Shown one piece after another: positions 8,819-16,819 of a stretch of 64,000 nt of DNA (its first letter is position 1; every line of letters starts with the position of its first letter). The DNA is taken from NCBI RefSeq assembly GCF_000152725.1, contig NZ_AAMO01000009.1, forward strand, positions 153,600-217,599. The letters run 5' to 3'. Origin of the DNA: Pseudooceanicola batsensis HTCC2597 (lineage in GTDB: Bacteria; Pseudomonadota; Alphaproteobacteria; Rhodobacterales; Rhodobacteraceae). Below the pieces are notes generated by a model. It saw only the letters and a program-made list of their open reading frames with translations, searched no databases and was not told the DNA's origin. Made by a program: the position numbers and the translations under genes.

Positions 8819-9898
8819 ATGATCGCTTTGGTACGTGACGCGCTGCAACGCGCGCCGGCTCACATGGGCGCCGTCCTGCTGGTGAGCGCTCTTGCGCTTG
8901 GCGCCCCCGGCCAGCCGGCGCGCGCGGACACTCCGGTGGTCAAGCTGACCAAGGTCAGCGCCGACGCGGGCGAACTGCGCCGGGTCTTCTTCGGAAAGGT
9001 CGTGGCACGCGAAACGGTCGAGCTCGCGTTTCAAGTGGGCGGTCAGGTCGTCGCCTTCCCGGTTGAGGAAGGCGCCGCGGTGGCCGAGGGCGAGCTGGTC
9101 GCGCAGATGGACTTGGACCCTTTCCAGCTGGCGCTTGACGAGGCCCAGGCCCGCGCGGCCCAGGCTGGGCGCACCGTCGAACGCTATCGCAAGCTGGCGG
9201 GGTCGACCGTGGCCGAGGCCAATCTCAAAGACGCAGAGACCCAGGCCGAGCTGGCCGAGATCGCACAGCGCAACGCCGAGCGTTCGCTCCGCAACGCAAC
9301 CCTGCATGCGCCTTTCGACGGCATTGTCGCCGCCCGGCTGGTGCCCAACCATTCCACGGTCGCCGCCGGCACCCCGGTGGTACGGCTGCACGACATGTCG
9401 GACCTCAGAATCGAAATCGACGTGCCCGAGACGCTCTTTCAGCGGGCTGGCAAGGACCCCGACCTGGCCCTCACCGCACAGTTTCCGTCCAGCGACCGCA
9501 CCTTTGCGCTGGAGCTGCGCGAGTTCAACGCCGAGACGGCCGAGGTGGGCCAGACATATCGACTGACCGTCGGCATGGCGGTGCCCGAGGGCCTGACCCT
9601 GCTGCCCGGGTCCTCGGCCAAGGTCACCGCGGTGCTCGAAACCGGCGCCAGCCGGATCGAGCTGCCGGCCTCGGCCATCGTCATCGGCAACGATCGCGTG
9701 CCCCGCGTCATGGTCTTCGACCCCGCGGGCGCGGAGACCGGCACCGTGACCGCCACCCCGATAGATATCACCGCCACCGCGCGCGGCACCGTCGAAGTCA
9801 CCGAGGGGCTCGAGCCCGGGCAGGAGGTTGTCGCCATAGGCGGCGCGCAGCTTGCCGACGGCGCGCAGGTGCGACGCTTCACCGGTTTCGGAGACTGA
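8819..9898 (+). CDS. RND efflux periplasmic adaptor subunit (HlyD/MFP family)
   Basis: 359 residues with an N-terminal signal sequence (hydrophobic stretch about 16-32, ending in ARAD). The barrel-sandwich/lipoyl half appears as GQVVAFPVEEGAAVAEGE, an alpha-helical hairpin of about 60 Ala/Gln/Glu-rich residues follows, then the second lipoyl half (LHAPFDGIVAARLVPNHS). It bridges the inner-membrane pump to an outer-membrane channel in the periplasm. The stop lies 4 bp before the pump start, so translation is probably coupled. I see no lipobox, so it is probably a soluble or signal-anchored adaptor. Confidence 0.9.
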   Translation: MIALVRDALQRAPAHMGAVLLVSALALGAPGQPARADTPVVKLTKVSADAGELRRVFFGKVVARETVELAFQVGGQVVAFPVEEGAAVAEGELVAQMDLDPFQLALDEAQARAAQAGRTVERYRKLAGSTVAEANLKDAETQAELAEIAQRNAERSLRNATLHAPFDGIVAARLVPNHSTVAAGTPVVRLHDMSDLRIEIDVPETLFQRAGKDPDLALTAQFPSSDRTFALELREFNAETAEVGQTYRLTVGMAVPEGLTLLPGSSAKVTAVLETGASRIELPASAIVIGNDRVPRVMVFDPAGAETGTVTATPIDITATARGTVEVTEGLEPGQEVVAIGGAQLADGAQVRRFTGFGD

Positions 9899-9902
9899 TC
9901 CG

Positions 9903-12900
9903 ATGGACATCGCGCGCTTTTCCATCAACCGGCCGGTCTATACCTGGATCGTCATGCTGGTCTGCCTTCTGGGCGGCATCTGGGGCTTTGCCTCGCTGGG
10001 CCGGCTGGAGGATCCGGCCTTCACCATCAAGACCGCCGTGGTGGTCACGCAATACCCCGGCGCCTCGGCCGAGGAGGTGGCGCTGGAGGTCACGGAGCCT
10101 CTGGAATCGCAGATCCAGAAGATGGGCGAGGTCAAGAACATCCAGTCGATGAACCAACCCGGCCTGTCCTGGATTACCGTGAACATGAAGGACACCTACG
10201 ACGGCACCGAGCTGCCGGAGATCTGGACCAAGCTACGCAACCGGGTGGCCGAGGCCGCCCTGCCCGCCGGGGCAACGCCGCCCTTCGTCAACGACAGCTT
10301 CGGCGATGTCTACGGGCTCTACTATGCCGTGACCGCGCCGGGCTTTTCGGATGCCGAGGTCAACCGGCTGTCCAGCTACCTGCGGCGCGAACTGCTGGCG
10401 GTGGACGGCGTGGCCGACGTGGCCTTGTCGGGCGTGCCGAACGAGGTGATCTACGTCGAACCCGACCCCTCGCTGGCCGCGACGCTGGGTATTCCGCCTA
10501 CCGCCCTGGTTGGCGCCGTCGCCAGCGCAAACGAAATCGTCGACGGCGGCACGCTGCAAGGCCGTGACGGGCGCACGCTGGTTCAGCGTCCCGAGGGCTC
10601 CGACAGCGTGTCGGAGATCGCCGCGCTTTCGGTCGGTGTGGGCGGACAGGTCGTCAACCTTGCCGATTTCGCCCATATCCATCGCGGCCCCGAGGCCAAC
10701 CCCGGCCTGATCGTGCGCCACAACGGCACCGAGGCCTTCACGCTCGGTGTCGCCGGCATCGCCACCGAGAACATTGTCGAGGTCGGCAAGCGTGTCGACG
10801 CCCGGCTGGACGAGTTGCGCGCGACCCTTCCGCTGGGGATCTCGGTGCAGTCGATCTATCGCCAACACGCGGTGGTCGAGGAAGCCTCGAACGCCTTTCT
10901 CGTCAACCTCGCCATGTCAGTGGGGATCGTCGTCGTGGTGCTGGCGCTCTTCATGGGCTGGCGGGCCGCGCTCGTGGTGGGTTCCACACTTCTACTGACC
11001 GTGGTCGGCACGCTCTTTTTCATGAACCTCGCCTCCATCGCGATGGAGCGCATCTCTCTCGGCGCGCTGATCATCGCCATGGGCATGCTTGTCGACAATG
11101 CCATCGTCGTGGCCGAGGGCATGCAGATCGCCATGCGCCACGGCCGAACCTCGCGCGAGGCCGCCACCGAGGCAGCCAGCAAGACGCAGATCCCCCTGCT
11201 GGGCGCCACGGTCATCGGCATAATGGCCTTTGCCGGCATCGGCTTGTCCCCCGACGCCACCGGCGAATTCCTCTTCTCGCTCTTCGCCGTGATTGCGATC
11301 TCGCTGCTGCTGTCCTGGGTGCTTGCGATCACCGCAACGCCGCTCCTGGGTCACTATTTCTTCAAACGCGGCACCGAGACCGGCGGCGACGGCTATGACG
11401 GCGCGCTGTTTCGCGGCTACGCGGCAGTGCTGCGCACCTCGCTCAAGCTGCGCTGGCTGGTCATCGCGACGCTGATCGGCGGCACGGCCGTCTGCTACGC
11501 ACTCTTCGGCCAGATCAAGCAGCAGTTCTTCCCTGACAGCAACACGCCGCTCTATTTCGTGCATTACAAGCTGCCGCAGGGCGCGTCGATTCACCAGACC
11601 GCGGATGATCTCGCGGTGCTCGAGGCCTGGCTGGCGGACCGCGCGGCGGTGGACGCGGTGACCGCCTTCGCCGGCGAGGGCGCCTCTCGCTTCATGCTGA
11701 CCTACGAAGCCGAGGACCCGAACCCGAGCTACGGCCACCTGATCGTGCGTGTCGTCTCGCTCGAGGTGATCGAGGCCGAGATGAACGCGCTGGAGGCCTT
11801 CGCCACCGAGGCACTGCCGCAGGGCGAATTCCGGGTGAAGCGCCTTGCCTTCGGCCCCGGCGGCGGGGCGCCCATCGAGGTGCGCTTTTCGGGCCGGAAT
11901 CCGGATGTGCTGCGCGATCTCGCCGACGAGGCCATGGCGCGGATGCAGGCCGCGTCCGACAACGTCGTGGCGCTGCGCCACGACTGGCGCGAACGCGAAC
12001 TGGTCCTGCGGCCTGTCTATGCCGACGACCGCGCCCAGGACGCCGGAATCTCACGCACCCAGGTCACCGAAATGCTGAAATTCGCCACCGAGGGGATGGA
12101 CGCCGGCACCTTCCGCGAAGGCGACCGGCAGCTCCCCATCGTCATACGCTCCCCCGACGACGCCGACCTCGCGCTGACCGACCATGTGATCTATTCGGAC
12201 AGCGGCGGTACGCTGGTGCCGCTGGAGCAGGTGATCGAGGGTTTCCGCTTCGAGCCGCAGGACACCCTGCTGCACCGCCGCGACCGGATACAGGTGATCA
12301 CCGTCGGCGCCGACATACCCCGCGGCATGACAGCCGCGCAGGTGCAGGCCGAGGTGCAGGAGACCATCGAGGCTATGACCCTGCCCGAGGGCTATCGCAT
12401 GGAATGGGGCGGCGAACTGGAAAGCGCCACCGAGGCCCAGACCTCGCTTGGCGGGCAATTGCCGCTGAGCGGCATCGTCATGGTGCTGATCTCGGTGCTG
12501 CTGTTCAACGCGTTGCGCCAGCCTCTGATCATCTGGCTGCTGGTGCCGATGGCCGTCAACGGCGTCAGCCTCGCGCTGCTGGGTGCGGGCCTGCCCTTCA
12601 CCTTCACCGCGCTGCTGGGTCTGCTGTCGCTGTCGGGCATGCTGATCAAGAACGGCATCGTACTGGTCGAGGAGATCGACCTGACACGCGAAGCCCGCCC
12701 CGAGATGCCGCTGCGCGATGCCATCGTCACCGCGTCCACCTCGCGCCTGAGACCGGTGTTCCTGGCCGCGGCGACGACGATCCTGGGCATGCTGCCGCTG
12801 CTGACGGACGCGTTCTTTCAATCGATGGCAGCCACTATCATGGGCGGCCTCGCCTTCGCTTCGGTCCTCACCCTCATCGCGGCCCCGGTGTTCTACTACG

Positions 12901-12941
12901 TCATGTTCCGCAGCACAGAACAAACGCAAAATTCGCCATGA
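9903..12941 (+). CDS. RND-family efflux transporter permease (HAE-type inner-membrane pump)
   Basis: 1012 residues, the standard length of AcrB/MexB-type proton-driven pumps. It begins with the typical MDIARFSINRPVYTWI N-terminus; an upstream in-frame ATG at 9852 lies inside the adaptor gene and is not used. The large periplasmic loops follow TM1 and TM7. TM4 carries the proton-relay region GMLVDNAIVVAEG with the conserved aspartate. No outer-membrane factor gene follows, so the complex must recruit a TolC-like protein encoded elsewhere. The divergence from classical AcrB and the HAE-type TM4 suggest export of organic compounds or lipids rather than metals. Confidence 0.92.
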   Translation: MDIARFSINRPVYTWIVMLVCLLGGIWGFASLGRLEDPAFTIKTAVVVTQYPGASAEEVALEVTEPLESQIQKMGEVKNIQSMNQPGLSWITVNMKDTYDGTELPEIWTKLRNRVAEAALPAGATPPFVNDSFGDVYGLYYAVTAPGFSDAEVNRLSSYLRRELLAVDGVADVALSGVPNEVIYVEPDPSLAATLGIPPTALVGAVASANEIVDGGTLQGRDGRTLVQRPEGSDSVSEIAALSVGVGGQVVNLADFAHIHRGPEANPGLIVRHNGTEAFTLGVAGIATENIVEVGKRVDARLDELRATLPLGISVQSIYRQHAVVEEASNAFLVNLAMSVGIVVVVLALFMGWRAALVVGSTLLLTVVGTLFFMNLASIAMERISLGALIIAMGMLVDNAIVVAEGMQIAMRHGRTSREAATEAASKTQIPLLGATVIGIMAFAGIGLSPDATGEFLFSLFAVIAISLLLSWVLAITATPLLGHYFFKRGTETGGDGYDGALFRGYAAVLRTSLKLRWLVIATLIGGTAVCYALFGQIKQQFFPDSNTPLYFVHYKLPQGASIHQTADDLAVLEAWLADRAAVDAVTAFAGEGASRFMLTYEAEDPNPSYGHLIVRVVSLEVIEAEMNALEAFATEALPQGEFRVKRLAFGPGGGAPIEVRFSGRNPDVLRDLADEAMARMQAASDNVVALRHDWRERELVLRPVYADDRAQDAGISRTQVTEMLKFATEGMDAGTFREGDRQLPIVIRSPDDADLALTDHVIYSDSGGTLVPLEQVIEGFRFEPQDTLLHRRDRIQVITVGADIPRGMTAAQVQAEVQETIEAMTLPEGYRMEWGGELESATEAQTSLGGQLPLSGIVMVLISVLLFNALRQPLIIWLLVPMAVNGVSLALLGAGLPFTFTALLGLLSLSGMLIKNGIVLVEEIDLTREARPEMPLRDAIVTASTSRLRPVFLAAATTILGMLPLLTDAFFQSMAATIMGGLAFASVLTLIAAPVFYYVMFRSTEQTQNSP

Positions 12942-12983
12942 TGGGACAACCTCATTGACCCCACTCGAACCCGATCCCGAGAT

Positions 12984-12998
12984 GGTGCTCCGAGCACC
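12984..12998. repeat. Perfect 7-bp inverted repeat downstream of the RND pump
   Basis: GGTGCTC-C-GAGCACC, 43 bp after the pump stop codon and about 65 bp before the DUF421 gene. No T-tract follows, so it could be a hairpin helping 3'-end formation or an operator for the next gene. Confidence 0.35.
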
Positions 12999-13064
12999 GG
13001 GTCGAATGGCGTTACATCGTTCCAGTCCCTCGGAACACGCGGTTGCGGAAGGAGAGCAGAAAGC

Positions 13065-13559
13065 ATGGAGACGTTCCATTACCTGATTGGCCAGGATACG
13101 CCGCATATTGCCTGGTGGCAGATGAGCCTCCGCGCCGTGATCATCTTCCTTTACGCGATCCTGCTCTACCGGCTGACTCCGCGTCGTTCATTCTCGAACC
13201 TGTCTGCCCAAGACATTGTCCTGTCCGTGATCCTGGGATCGAGCCTGAGCCGCGCTCTGACGGGGAATGCCCCGCTGCTACCCACCCTCGCAGCCACCGG
13301 TCTGCTGGTAGGTACCTACGTTGGCGTATCAGCCCTGGCGCCGCGTTCGAAACTGATCTCCCACCTCGTGAAGGGACGTCCCATAACTCTTGTCCGCGAG
13401 GGGAAGGTGGACGGGCAAGCGTTCTCGAAAGCTCGTTTCGGAGAAAATGACATTGAGGAGTTGCTGCGCCTGAACGGCTTGCGGAACCTCTCGGAGGTCG
13501 AAGAGGCCCACTTGGAGCGAAACGGACAAGTCAGCGTGATCCCGAAAAGCGGCACCTGA
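13065..13559 (+). CDS. DUF421 (YetF-like) membrane protein
   Basis: 164 residues. Three hydrophobic segments at about 20-38, 55-70 and 72-92 precede a cytoplasmic C-terminal domain with the family hallmark of a basic patch and VREGKVDGQAFSKARF, followed by a GENDIEELLRLNG region. The family is widespread and poorly understood; in Bacillus, YetF-type proteins are envelope proteins. An AAGGAG site lies about 12 bp before the ATG. The gene is convergent with the DUF442 protein and probably monocistronic. Confidence 0.8.
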   Translation: METFHYLIGQDTPHIAWWQMSLRAVIIFLYAILLYRLTPRRSFSNLSAQDIVLSVILGSSLSRALTGNAPLLPTLAATGLLVGTYVGVSALAPRSKLISHLVKGRPITLVREGKVDGQAFSKARFGENDIEELLRLNGLRNLSEVEEAHLERNGQVSVIPKSGT

Positions 13560-13611
13560 TACCCCGTCTGGACGTGCAGGACCTGCCTCGGGAAGGAGAC
13601 GGGGGGCCAAA

Positions 13612-13636
13612 GGCCGGGGTGTAGGTGTCCCCGGCC
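13612..13636. terminator. GC-rich hairpin between convergent genes
   Basis: GGCCGGGG (13612-13619) pairs with CCCCGGCC (13629-13636) across a 9-nt loop, in the 85-bp gap between DUF421 (rightward) and the DUF442 gene (leftward). There is no U-tract on either side, so it may block read-through in either direction only weakly. Confidence 0.4.
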
Positions 13637-13644
13637 CGGCGCAG

Positions 13645-14103
13645 TCATTTGCCGTTGTAGCTGTTCACATAGCTCTTCACGAAGTCTTCAAGCTCCGGCG
13701 TGTCGCACTCGAAGCCCATTTCCTCGGCCTTGCGGATGACCTCGTCGCCGGTCATGCCTTGTTCGCAGCCAATGTGCATCATCACGAAGGCGCCGGACCG
13801 CTTGCCGGAGGCGCAGTGAACCAGCACCGGGGCAGGCAACTCGGTGGCCTTTCGGCGGAATTCATCGACAAGGTCTTCGGAGAGTTTCTCGCCGTCGACC
13901 GGATGGTGCAGGAAGGTCAGACCGGCCTCCCTTGCCGTTTCAGCTTCCTCCTGCGGCTTCATCTTCAGCTTCTTATCCTCGTCATCGGTCTGCATGTTGA
14001 TGAGCGATCGAAAGCCCTCCTGCGCGGCTTGCCTGACCTGATCGGCCTCGGGCGCGAACTTGGCGATCGTGAAGCGATCGTTGACTTGAACCGTATCTTG
14101 CAT
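13645..14103 (-). CDS. DUF442/beta-lactamase-hydrolase-like phosphatase domain protein
   Basis: 152-residue cytoplasmic protein with the dual-specificity-phosphatase-like P-loop HCASGKRSG (96-104), the signature of the DUF442 family. In other bacteria this domain is fused to the N-terminus of MBL persulfide dioxygenases (Blh). Here it is a separate gene 10 bp downstream of such an MBL protein, which supports a shared role in reactive sulfur handling. Start at 14103 has a GAGGA site; an upstream in-frame ATG at 14190 lies in the MBL gene. Whether it acts on phosphate or on a persulfide through the same Cys is not known from sequence. Confidence 0.82.
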   Translation of the reverse strand: MQDTVQVNDRFTIAKFAPEADQVRQAAQEGFRSLINMQTDDEDKKLKMKPQEEAETAREAGLTFLHHPVDGEKLSEDLVDEFRRKATELPAPVLVHCASGKRSGAFVMMHIGCEQGMTGDEVIRKAEEMGFECDTPELEDFVKSYVNSYNGK

Positions 14104-14113
14104 GGTGTCCTCT

Positions 14114-15505
14114 TCAGCTCGGTTTCTCGACGTCGTAGCCGGCGGCGCTCCAGGCCTTCCAGCTACCCGGCACGTTGCGCACCTGTTCAAAGCCGTTCTT
14201 CTTCAGCAGGCTGGCGGCAATCGAGGCGCGGAAACCGCTGGCGCAATAGGTGGCGTAGGGGGCGGAGCGATCGAGGTCGTCCATCTCCTCCCGCAGTTCT
14301 CCGAGAAAGGCGTGCCGGGCGCCCGGAACGTGCCCGCCCTCCCATTCATCCGGCTTGCGCACGTCGAGGGGGTGCAAGTCCTCCGCCTTGTGCAGTTCAT
14401 GCACGGAAATCTGCGGGATCTGCGCGAACTCCCGCCCCGCCTCGCGCCATGCGGCCATGCCGCCGGCGAGATAGCCGCCGAAGTCGGTGAAGCCGGTGCG
14501 CCAGAGGAGACGCAGCACGCCGAGCAACTCGGTGTCCTCGTGTAGGACGAGGTAGATCGGTTTTCCCGGATCGAGCAGCCAGCCGGCCCAGACCGACAGC
14601 TCCGGACGCGCCCCTATATTGAGGCTGCCCGGCACGTGGCCCGCCCCGAAATCCATCATGTCGCGCACGTCGAGCACCTGCGCGCCGCCCTCCGCCGCCT
14701 CGGCAAAGCGCTCCACGGTCATCGGCTCGATCCGCGGCAGGTTGCGCAGCACCTCCGGGCCTTCGGAGTTCACCTTCTTCATGCGCGGGTAATGGGTCGG
14801 CACCGGCGGCGCGTCCCCCAGGATCGCCTCCTTGAATTCCTTGAGATCCTCGATCCGGGCGTAGCTGTTGAAGCGCCGCTCATAGCCGATGGTCGACGAC
14901 ATCCGGTCGCCGATGTCGGGCCCGCAGGCCGATCCGGCTCCGTGGCAGGGATAGATGATGACGTCATCCGGCAGCGCCATGAATACGTCCCGCACGGTAT
15001 GGAAGAGCTTCTCGGCCAGCTCCTCGGACTGGTCGTCGCCCAGCAGGTCGGGCCGGCCGACGCTGTCGACAAAAAAGGCATCGCCTGAAAGCACGCCCCA
15101 CGGCGTCTCGGTGTCGCCGTCGAAGAGCAGGTAGGAGACGTGCTCAGGCGTGTGTCCGGGCGTGAAGCGCGCCTTCATCCGCATGCCGCCGAAGGTGAAT
15201 TCGTCGCCGTCATGCACCGGTTCATGCTCAAAGCCGTATTCGGCCCCGGCCTCGGTGCTGACATAGAGCTTGGCCTGCCCGCCGAGCCGGTCCACCAGCT
15301 CGCGCGCGCCGCTCAGGAAATCGGCATGGATATGGGTCTCGAAGACATGGGTGATGGCGAGGCCGAAGCGTCGGGCGGCTTCGAGGTAGATCTCCACGTC
15401 AGGGCGCGGATCGACGACGGCGCATGTGTGGGCCGAGTCGTCGCCGACCAGATAGGAGCATTCGGCGACCCCGTCGGCCAGTATCTGTTCGAAACGCAGG
15501 GTCAT
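14114..15505 (-). CDS. MBL-fold persulfide-dioxygenase-like protein with two rhodanese domains
   Basis: 463 residues. The N-terminal metallo-beta-lactamase domain (1-250) has THIHADF (57-63), GHTPEHVSY, the metal-bridging Asp in LSGDAFFVDSVGRPD and a PCHG motif, as in ETHE1/Blh persulfide dioxygenases. Two rhodanese domains follow (about 260-360 and 365-460). The second keeps the active-site cysteine in TYCASGFRAS. In the first the equivalent loop reads YLVLHEDTE with no cysteine, so it is probably structural. Start at 15505 follows AGGAGGA. Likely reaction: oxidation of glutathione persulfide to sulfite, with the rhodanese moving sulfane sulfur. Predicted from family, not shown. Confidence 0.85.
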   Translation of the reverse strand: MTLRFEQILADGVAECSYLVGDDSAHTCAVVDPRPDVEIYLEAARRFGLAITHVFETHIHADFLSGARELVDRLGGQAKLYVSTEAGAEYGFEHEPVHDGDEFTFGGMRMKARFTPGHTPEHVSYLLFDGDTETPWGVLSGDAFFVDSVGRPDLLGDDQSEELAEKLFHTVRDVFMALPDDVIIYPCHGAGSACGPDIGDRMSSTIGYERRFNSYARIEDLKEFKEAILGDAPPVPTHYPRMKKVNSEGPEVLRNLPRIEPMTVERFAEAAEGGAQVLDVRDMMDFGAGHVPGSLNIGARPELSVWAGWLLDPGKPIYLVLHEDTELLGVLRLLWRTGFTDFGGYLAGGMAAWREAGREFAQIPQISVHELHKAEDLHPLDVRKPDEWEGGHVPGARHAFLGELREEMDDLDRSAPYATYCASGFRASIAASLLKKNGFEQVRNVPGSWKAWSAAGYDVEKPS

Positions 15506-15519
15506 GGCTGGTCCTCCTG

Positions 15520-15591
15520 CTACCAAAACAGATGCTGTTGCAGGATGTTCCCGATGTCGGCGACCAGACCCGTGGCCATGATCATCTGCCC
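15520..15591 (-). pseudogene. Possible C-terminal remnant of a membrane protein gene
   Basis: Just upstream of the MBL gene, a minus-strand frame ends at a TAG (15520-15522) with a tail that looks protein-like (GQMIMATGLVADIGNILQQHLF, then Trp). The hydrophobic helix with a terminal aromatic resembles ends of inner-membrane transporters found beside such sulfur operons (YeeE/YedE or TauE types). Nothing recognisable precedes it, so if real it is a 3' remnant of a deleted gene. Confidence 0.22.
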
Positions 15592-15731
15592 CCGGCCCAG
15601 GGGCCCGGACGATGCTTCCCTCTCTCATCTGGTGGGTTTCGGTTGGCAGTTCCGCGAGGCGATCACGCCGCCGAATGGCTGGCAGACTTCAGGTCCGGAT
15701 GAGGCCAACGCGCGGACGAATCCTCGCGCGA

Positions 15732-16118
15732 TCAGATCGGCGTCATGCCATCCGAGAGCCATGCGGCAAAATCCGCCTCTGTGATCTGCCCGGCGGCAAG
15801 ATCCTCCATCAACCTGACACCATCGACCGGCTCTGGCCTGAAAGCATAGCCGTTGAGCCGCAGAAACGTGATGGCGGTCACGAAGGCCGTCCGCTTGTTC
15901 CCGTCCACGAAGCCATGCCCCTTGGAGATGCCGAAGGCATAGGCCGCCGCCATGTCCACGAGCCGGGCGTCTGTGTATGCAGCAAGGTTCAGCGCGCGGG
16001 CGCAGCCCATCTCCAGAAGGGCGCGGTCGCGCATGCCGGAGGCGCCGCCATGGCGCGTGATCTGTCGGTCGTGGATGGCGATGACGGCAGCAAGAGGAAC
16101 CCAGACGGGCTGCGTCAT
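15732..16118 (-). CDS. doc: Death-on-curing (Doc, Fic-fold) toxin
   Basis: 128 residues with the complete Doc/Fic active-site loop HGFVDGNKRTAF (68-79) on a helical scaffold. Doc toxins transfer phosphate from ATP to elongation factor Tu and stop translation. The start ATG overlaps the antitoxin stop by 4 bp (ATGA), so the pair is translationally coupled. All catalytic residues (His68, Asp72, Asn74, Lys75, Arg76) are intact, so the toxin is probably active. The cognate antitoxin is of AbrB/MazE type rather than Phd. Confidence 0.9.
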   Translation of the reverse strand: MTQPVWVPLAAVIAIHDRQITRHGGASGMRDRALLEMGCARALNLAAYTDARLVDMAAAYAFGISKGHGFVDGNKRTAFVTAITFLRLNGYAFRPEPVDGVRLMEDLAAGQITEADFAAWLSDGMTPI

Positions 16119-16339
16119 GCGAGCGCCTGAAGCAGATCCCTGTTCTCGTCCATGACGATCTCAGCGGCAGCCAAGGCAGCGGCAACGGCCGGATCCTGCG
16201 GCGTGATCTTCAGGCTGCCATCATCGCCACGAACGACGAACAGAGTATCGCCTTCCTTGGCGTCGAGGATCGTCAGCATTTCGGTGGTCAGGGTCATGAC
16301 CGCCGAGTTGCCCACCTTCCGGATCTTGGTTTCAATCAT
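16115..16339 (-). CDS. AbrB/MazE/SpoVT-type antitoxin
   Basis: 74 residues, beginning MIETKIRKVGNSAVMTLTTEML. This is the swapped-hairpin AbrB fold (residues 3-47), which binds DNA and the promoter of its own operon. The C-terminal tail (about 50-74, acidic/Ala-rich) would wrap and neutralise Doc. The start at 16339 is fixed by AAGGAG 8 nt upstream; longer frames lack the domain. It overlaps the toxin gene by 4 bp. Confidence 0.88.
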   Translation of the reverse strand: MIETKIRKVGNSAVMTLTTEMLTILDAKEGDTLFVVRGDDGSLKITPQDPAVAAALAAAEIVMDENRDLLQALA

Positions 16340-16353
16340 GACACCCGCTCCTT

Positions 16354-16374
16354 GGATATATAACGGTATATACC
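16354..16374. promoter_or_regulatory. Candidate operator/promoter of the toxin-antitoxin operon
   Basis: Two TATATA hexamers separated by ACGG (16357-16372, inside GGATATATAACGGTATATACC) form an imperfect AT-rich palindrome 15 bp upstream of the antitoxin start. AbrB-type antitoxins commonly autoregulate through AT-rich palindromes, and the TATA boxes could double as a -10 element. Confidence 0.45.
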
Positions 16375-16770
16375 TCTCGCCGGGCAGCAGGCAAGCCTGT
16401 CGCCACGGGCCGACAGGGCAGATCAGGCTTCTCAACCTGTCGGGCAAGACCCCGGGCCCTTGTGCGGACCGCTTTTCACCGGAGGCCCGAGGGCCGGTGC
16501 CAACCACGCGCGCACCTGTTGCTCGGTGAGACCAAGGTGCTCCGGCATAGCGCCGATGACGACACGCAACGGTGCACTCCCGATCCCCCGCTTTCGTGCC
16601 CCTCGGGATGCTGCGCGCGGATGTCCATCCATTCCCGTTGCGCGGCCACGGTGGCCGGTGCGGCGACGGCATCTTGCAGCCCGAGACGGTCCGCGGCGAG
16701 GTCCTGAAATCATGGAGCGACCCCCCTTTCGCCGCGAAAACCCTCCGATCCGCCTTTCATGAGGCGCCGG
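16375..16770. other. Intergenic stretch without a recognised gene
   Basis: About 400 bp between the toxin-antitoxin promoter and the GntR-type site at 16771. Open frames exist in several phases, as expected at this GC content. One minus-strand tail (ending at 16432; ...EHLGLTEQQVRAWLAP...) looks slightly protein-like, but nothing recognisable precedes it. I see no gene here. Confidence 0.5.
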
Positions 16771-16783
16771 ATTGTCCGACAAT
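16771..16783. promoter_or_regulatory. FCD-GntR-type operator in front of the oxidoreductase operon
   Basis: ATTGTC-C-GACAAT, a perfect 13-bp inverted repeat 36 bp upstream of the oxidoreductase start codon. It fits the TNGTNNNACNA core recognised by FadR/FCD-subfamily GntR regulators. A matching palindrome lies upstream of the GntR gene at 27432-27444, which suggests that regulator controls both operons. Confidence 0.65.
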
Positions 16784-16819
16784 AGCGCAATCGACTGTGA
16801 GCCGCGAGGAACCGAGAAG

